Of a DNA stretch of 11,853 nt, positions 8,815 to 11,853 are shown one piece after another. The stretch is taken from contig WKLE02000197.1 of the NCBI GenBank assembly GCA_014885115.2, positions 1 to 11,853 on the forward strand, in the 5' to 3' direction. Made by a program: the position numbers and the translations under genes. Every line of letters begins with the position of its first letter. Position 1 is the stretch's first letter. Origin of the DNA: Asterionellopsis glacialis. Its lineage: Eukaryota > Bacillariophyta > Plagiogrammaphyceae > Rhaphoneidales > Asterionellopsidaceae. Under the pieces are notes generated by a model. That model made no database searches, was not told the DNA's origin, and saw nothing but the letters and a program-made list of their open reading frames with translations.

Positions 8815-9074
8815 ACGTCACCAAGTCCCGGGTCTCCCGGAAATACTGATTTGCTGACGCAAGCTCCGACAAAAGGCCTCATTTTTCTTTGAAAACATGC
8901 TCTCTTAGGACTACGGAGAAACTCTCTCTAGTAGCTAGAGACTACTAGGTCTAGCGAATCTTGGATTGCCTTCCGTATCATACCGGAAGAATGAAAACGA
9001 ATGGGAACACTAAATGAAAACCAACGCAACGTCATTGTTTCCAACCGTTTCGCTTCCATACAGTGGTGTGACGT
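8815..9074. promoter_or_regulatory. Cluster of CRE/CCRE-like hexamers
   Basis: ACGTCA lies at 8815-8820, TGACGC at 8855-8860, ACGTCA at 9029-9034 and TGACGT at 9069-9074. In Phaeodactylum, TGACGT, its inverse and a TGACGC variant act as CO2/cAMP-responsive elements bound by bZIP factors in a plastid carbonic anhydrase promoter. The match here is to hexamers only; the last two may lie in the 5' UTR. Confidence 0.4.
8925..8948. promoter_or_regulatory. Overlapping, mutually exclusive inverted repeats
   Basis: TCTCTAG (8925-8931) pairs with CTAGAGA (8935-8941) around the loop TAG. Alternatively CTAGTAG (8928-8934) pairs with CTACTAG (8942-8948) around a 7-nt loop. Both arms are perfect over 7 bp and cannot form together. 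The site is 140-170 nt before the DUF2061 start, as a protein-binding palindrome or an RNA fold. Confidence 0.4.
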
Positions 9075-9090
9075 TTGGACTAGCGGAACC

Positions 9091-10002
9091 ATGAGAATAA
9101 TCGTCAATTCGCCATGGGCGGCAATCTTCTTCATTGCTGCCTCCACCCTTTCTATAGCGGCAGCGTTCAATCCCTTTCCACCTGCACGTAGTATAGTTAC
9201 TCAACGTAAGGTTCCATCGTCCACAGATTTGTTCCTGTCTGTTTCTGCTACAGACCATGATAACCAGTGTCTTTCCAGTGGAACAAAGGCGATGCTTCGT
9301 AGCATTGACAAACAAATCGATCAGATGGAGCGGAAAAGGGCAAAATATTCGTCGACTGTCAAGGAATGCGAGAGATTACAGGAATCTTTTGAACGGAAGA
9401 AGTATTTTTACATGAAAAATATTGAATTGGGGAATATTTCATCTGAAACTTGTGTGCTAACTGAAACGACCGTACGATCTGTCGTAAAGGCCTTCGCGTG
9501 GCGATTCATTGCTAGTGGGGTAACTCTTGCTGCATCCCTGCAGTTTTCGGGTTCCTTGAAAACGGCTCTGTCGATCGTTGGATCAGACTTCTTTTCAAAG
9601 GCAGCAACTATGGTAGTTGCAGAACGGATCATGAACATGTCCAGTACTGGACGTGAAAATGGTTCGGATGATATTAGTCGGTCGCTTGCAAAAGCTCTGA
9701 TTTGGCGTTTATTTGCCATTTGCAATACTCTGGCCGTGTCCTGTTTTATTTCAAAGAACATGACAATGGCGTCAAAGATTGCAGTGTTCGATGCAATGTT
9801 TAAGACTGGACTGATGTTTGCATACGAACGATTTTGGGCGAAAATAGATTGGGGCAAGCACTACAACCTTGATCTTTATTGCGGACTGAAGCCAAAAAAA
9901 CAAAGGACGTGGCAAATGCTGCAAGTCCTGCACATGTACATTTTAAGGAGAAAAACGAGGCAACTTCTACCAAAGATATCCACAGCTTTAAATGCCTTAT
10001 GA
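9091..10002 (+). CDS. Plastid-targeted membrane protein with two DUF2061 domains
   Basis: The start at 9091 (303 aa) is chosen because MRIIVNSPWAAIFFIAASTL then opens a clear signal peptide, cleaved at residues 25/26 as IAAA|FNPFPP. This is the diatom ASAFAP-type motif (Phe at +1) of bipartite plastid presequences. The in-frame ATG at 9001 would bury it behind 30 residues. The ATG has A at -3. A coiled-coil segment at about 65-110 is rich in Lys, Glu and Arg. Two DUF2061 domains follow. The first (about 127-180) starts RSVVKAFAWRFIASG; the second (about 196-256) starts RSLAKALIWRLF and ends YERFWAKIDWG, close to the family's usual HERxWxxIxWG ending. Each should supply two membrane helices. 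DUF2061 proteins are small bacterial membrane proteins of unknown function, usually with one domain. The C-terminal tail is basic. The role is unknown; the location is likely a plastid membrane. Confidence 0.85.
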   Translation: MRIIVNSPWAAIFFIAASTLSIAAAFNPFPPARSIVTQRKVPSSTDLFLSVSATDHDNQCLSSGTKAMLRSIDKQIDQMERKRAKYSSTVKECERLQESFERKKYFYMKNIELGNISSETCVLTETTVRSVVKAFAWRFIASGVTLAASLQFSGSLKTALSIVGSDFFSKAATMVVAERIMNMSSTGRENGSDDISRSLAKALIWRLFAICNTLAVSCFISKNMTMASKIAVFDAMFKTGLMFAYERFWAKIDWGKHYNLDLYCGLKPKKQRTWQMLQVLHMYILRRKTRQLLPKISTALNAL

Positions 10003-10068
10003 TTTGAGTGCTATAGATCAAAACAAAATATAATTTAATGAGAAAGAAAGAGTTACGCTGTGAACAAA

Positions 10069-10413
10069 CTAGCAGCCTAGATTGCAGGAAGTTCGTATCA
10101 TTGTTGTTTGAGCAGTTGGTCTTTCATCTTTCTGTGCCGTTGCGGTGGCTGCAGGAAATATTCTAGCGAGATTCTTTGATTCTTCAGTGATCGAAGTCTT
10201 TATACGAAGGAGGTCACTTTCCTTTAATAATTTGTCGACTCCCCAGGAGACTTCTTTTGCTTCTTTGACATAAGCTTTACACCCAGAGAACATCGCAATC
10301 ATTTCTTTCTCCTTCGACGGAGCAAGGGTTTTGTCTTCACTCCAGGCAACTAATCGATCTGCCAAGTATTTTGTTCTCCCCTCCAGCAAATCTTCCCCGT
10401 AGCAAAGTTTACA
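10069..10413 (-). pseudogene. Open segment without start codon, possible gene remnant or orphan 3' exon
   Basis: The minus-strand frame is open from a TAG at 10414-10416 down to the TAG at 10069-10071, encoding about 114 residues beginning CKLCYGEDLLEG. It is helical and Lys/Glu-rich, looks like a real protein, and has no competing ORF. No ATG occurs in its first third; the first Met gives only about 77 residues. An AG directly before 10413 could be a splice acceptor. A second open frame at 10409-10567, shifted by one base, lies just upstream and would join in phase if a GTAGGA donor at 10471 were used (58-nt intron), but it too lacks an ATG. No family is recognised. It may be a decayed gene, a frameshifted one or a gene with an unseen first exon. 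Confidence 0.35.
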
Positions 10414-10567
10414 CTAATCCACCAACTGCCATCCAAACAACTGCGCCTACCGTTGCTACTTCTACTCCTACCTCGGCTGCAAGCACATCTTCCCGCTCTT
10501 CTTGTCGGATTATGAATGTTGTATTATCAAATACGTCTTGAAGAACATGCTGCTTAAATTGCAAAAC
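10409..10567 (-). pseudogene. 52-codon open segment ending in a membrane helix, no start codon
   Basis: Directly after the dioxygenase stop, and in the same frame, a TAG at 10568-10570 is followed by 52 open codons to a TAA at 10409-10411. The text reads VLQFKQHVLQDVFDNTTFII, then an acidic stretch and a Gly/Val-rich hydrophobic end (VGAVVWMAVGGLV). The only Met is near the end. It could be an exon of the same unit as 10069-10413, a relic, or 3' UTR that happens to be open. Confidence 0.25.
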
Positions 10568-10582
10568 CTAGAGCTGTATAGG

Positions 10583-11755
10583 TTATCTCTTTTCTTGCGG
10601 CTTTCGCAACTGTTCAATCGCCTTTAGAGTGTATCCAGGTTCTTCACCGGACTCGTTTGCATTGACGTAAAGGAATACTGTGAGAATCCATCTAGTGCCT
10701 CGAGTTACTGGGTAACCTCCATGGACTAAACCTCCAGCAAAGCACAATATAGTCCCGGCATTACCATTGAGCAAGTCCCCTGTTGATTGTACAAATAAGC
10801 CTCCATCACGGTATTCATCCATGTCGTTTAATGCAATGGTCAATGACAGTAGAGATTCGTCTTCATGAGGTTTTAATGATACAAAGCCAGGTCCATCTTG
10901 AACATCATCTCCATCATATCGTACTATAAAACAATCTTGTATACGAAGAGCATCAGGATCAATATCAATCTCAGGAGCAACTGTGGAGGTAAGAAGCGGA
11001 AATAATGCATCATGAAATGCTTTTCTACACCATGACACAGCATCGGGGGACAACTCAAATACTGGAATGTCACAAGTTGGTGCTTGTACATGTCTATCCT
11101 TGGTCCACCCACGTTTCTTAACCGCGTCTAAGGCTGATTTAATCAAAAATTGGCAAGCATCAGAAGGAAGTACAGGGTCTCTCGTGGCATGGATGAGTCT
11201 CGTTCTGGCCTCTGGTGGAACACGACCTTTCCAATTTTTCACAGACTTGGGAATAGCTTCATTGGGGACATCCAACGAAAGAAAAATATCTGGCTGAGAC
11301 GGTATTTTCAACGGTTGAGGTTTTTGCTCAGAGAAGGAAGACGTGTCCTCATCCAACATGGCATTGCCGTGAAAAGCATTGTACACACTTAAATGGTGGC
11401 GGAGCCCTTCATCTGATGGGCAAGCTTCTGCTCCGGAACAAAATATTTGTCGAGCTTCTGCATATTCACCAGCATCTAACTGAAGTTTACCTAGATGACG
11501 CCATAGCTTAGCTTCTTTCTCTTTGTTGTCGAAGGCCCTTTCGGCAGATATTGTTGCTGCCAGTTGTTCAATGGTTGATTTAACACGGCCATCGGGAATT
11601 GAAATTTCCGACCTTGCGTGACATATGAGGCACAAAAATGACAACATAATGAAAATCACAGCAGGCTTGCCCTGCAAATCCACTATTGTACTCTTCACTC
11701 TAAGCGTGGCCATATCTTCCTTGTCCTTAGTGGTCTTGAGCACCTTGTCCCCCAT
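10583..11755 (-). CDS. TPR plus prolyl-4-hydroxylase-like 2OG-Fe(II) dioxygenase, secretory
   Basis: Predicted non-haem iron dioxygenase that hydroxylates a protein residue, probably proline, using 2-oxoglutarate and O2. The start at 11755 (390 aa) has A at -3 and G at +4; the ATG at 11713 (M15) is a good alternative and leaves a tidier signal peptide. The hydrophobic core AVIFIMLSFLCLICHA (32-47) marks a signal peptide or type II anchor, so the protein acts in the ER or secretory path. Residues about 80-129 resemble a TPR-like helical repeat (LWRHLGKLQLDAGEYAEARQ). The catalytic double-stranded beta-helix has iron ligands H297 and D299 (KPHED) and H345 (GGLVHGG), with R355 (TRGTRW) for the 2OG carboxylate. 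FIVRYDG at 276-282 and the C-terminal WILTVFLYVN strand fit the P4Hc family. All catalytic residues are intact. The substrate cannot be told: cell-wall hydroxyproline proteins or collagen-like proteins are possible. Confidence 0.88.
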   Translation of the reverse strand: MGDKVLKTTKDKEDMATLRVKSTIVDLQGKPAVIFIMLSFLCLICHARSEISIPDGRVKSTIEQLAATISAERAFDNKEKEAKLWRHLGKLQLDAGEYAEARQIFCSGAEACPSDEGLRHHLSVYNAFHGNAMLDEDTSSFSEQKPQPLKIPSQPDIFLSLDVPNEAIPKSVKNWKGRVPPEARTRLIHATRDPVLPSDACQFLIKSALDAVKKRGWTKDRHVQAPTCDIPVFELSPDAVSWCRKAFHDALFPLLTSTVAPEIDIDPDALRIQDCFIVRYDGDDVQDGPGFVSLKPHEDESLLSLTIALNDMDEYRDGGLFVQSTGDLLNGNAGTILCFAGGLVHGGYPVTRGTRWILTVFLYVNANESGEEPGYTLKAIEQLRKPQEKR

Positions 11756-11853
11756 TGTCGCAAAGAGCTAAGAGTTCCAATAGACTGGTGTAGGTCCTAG
11801 TCTACTTCCTCCGTTAATCGATAATTTTCCACGGAGTTATTACTAGCTTCGTC

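Larger units (their letters stand above)
8456..9090. other. Divergent promoter region of rsmJ and the DUF2061 gene
   Basis: About 635 nt separate the two start codons. Overlapping open stretches at 8599-8857 on both strands have no recognisable product and are taken as chance. The half near the DUF2061 gene carries CRE-like hexamers and hairpins, listed separately, and a small GC hairpin CCGGG-TCT-CCCGG at 8828-8840. Upstream ATGs at 8991, 9001 and 9014 precede the chosen start at 9091. If transcription begins before them they could act as uORFs; the one at 8991 encodes 8 codons ending at 9017. Confidence 0.55.

Noticed and set aside
8599..8857. Three overlapping 62-80 codon ORFs on both strands in the rsmJ-DUF2061 spacer
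   Set aside because: They overlap on opposite strands, show no motif and lie in probable promoter DNA.
9408..9857. Minus-strand 149-codon ORF opposite the DUF2061 gene
   Set aside because: It is antisense to both DUF2061 domains, whose motifs clearly mark the plus strand as coding.

Overview
The window looks like nuclear DNA of a photosynthetic stramenopile, most probably a diatom. The evidence is a diatom-style plastid presequence (signal peptide ending AAA|FNPFP) on one gene, a second gene with a weaker plastid-type presequence, one canonical GT-AG intron, an autophagy gene of the ATG16 family, widely spaced genes without operons, and AT-rich intergenic DNA. The species cannot be named from the sequence alone.

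Six solid protein-coding genes are present and they alternate strands strictly (+,-,+,-,+,-). From left to right they are: a membrane-anchored FAD-dependent amine oxidase (511-1738, +) whose frame breaks once at a T6 run; an ATG16-like coiled-coil plus seven-bladed WD40 protein (2091-4265, -); a two-exon RanBP2-type zinc-finger/coiled-coil protein (5545-7088, +); an RsmJ-type 16S rRNA guanine-N2 methyltransferase with a presequence (7199-8455, -); a plastid-targeted membrane protein with two DUF2061 domains (9091-10002, +); and a secretory TPR plus prolyl-4-hydroxylase-like 2OG-Fe(II) dioxygenase (10583-11755, -). Between the last two genes lie open segments on the minus strand (10069-10567) that read like protein but lack a start codon.

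The intergenic DNA is not featureless. Two blocks rich in GTACC/GGTAC motifs (1-285 and about 4849-5276) flank the amine oxidase-ATG16 pair and share sequence in inverted orientation. The short divergent interval between the rRNA methyltransferase and the DUF2061 gene (8456-9090) carries four TGACGT/ACGTCA/TGACGC hexamers and a pair of mutually exclusive hairpins. These are candidates for a shared, CO2/cAMP/light-type bZIP-regulated bidirectional promoter serving two plastid-directed proteins.

The genes do not form one obvious pathway. The clearest functional link is the divergent pair at 7199-10002, where both proteins appear destined for the plastid. Several start codons were placed by hand: 4265 for ATG16 and 8455 for RsmJ, because the longer readings begin with TTG; and 9091 for the DUF2061 gene, because this start exposes the signal peptide.
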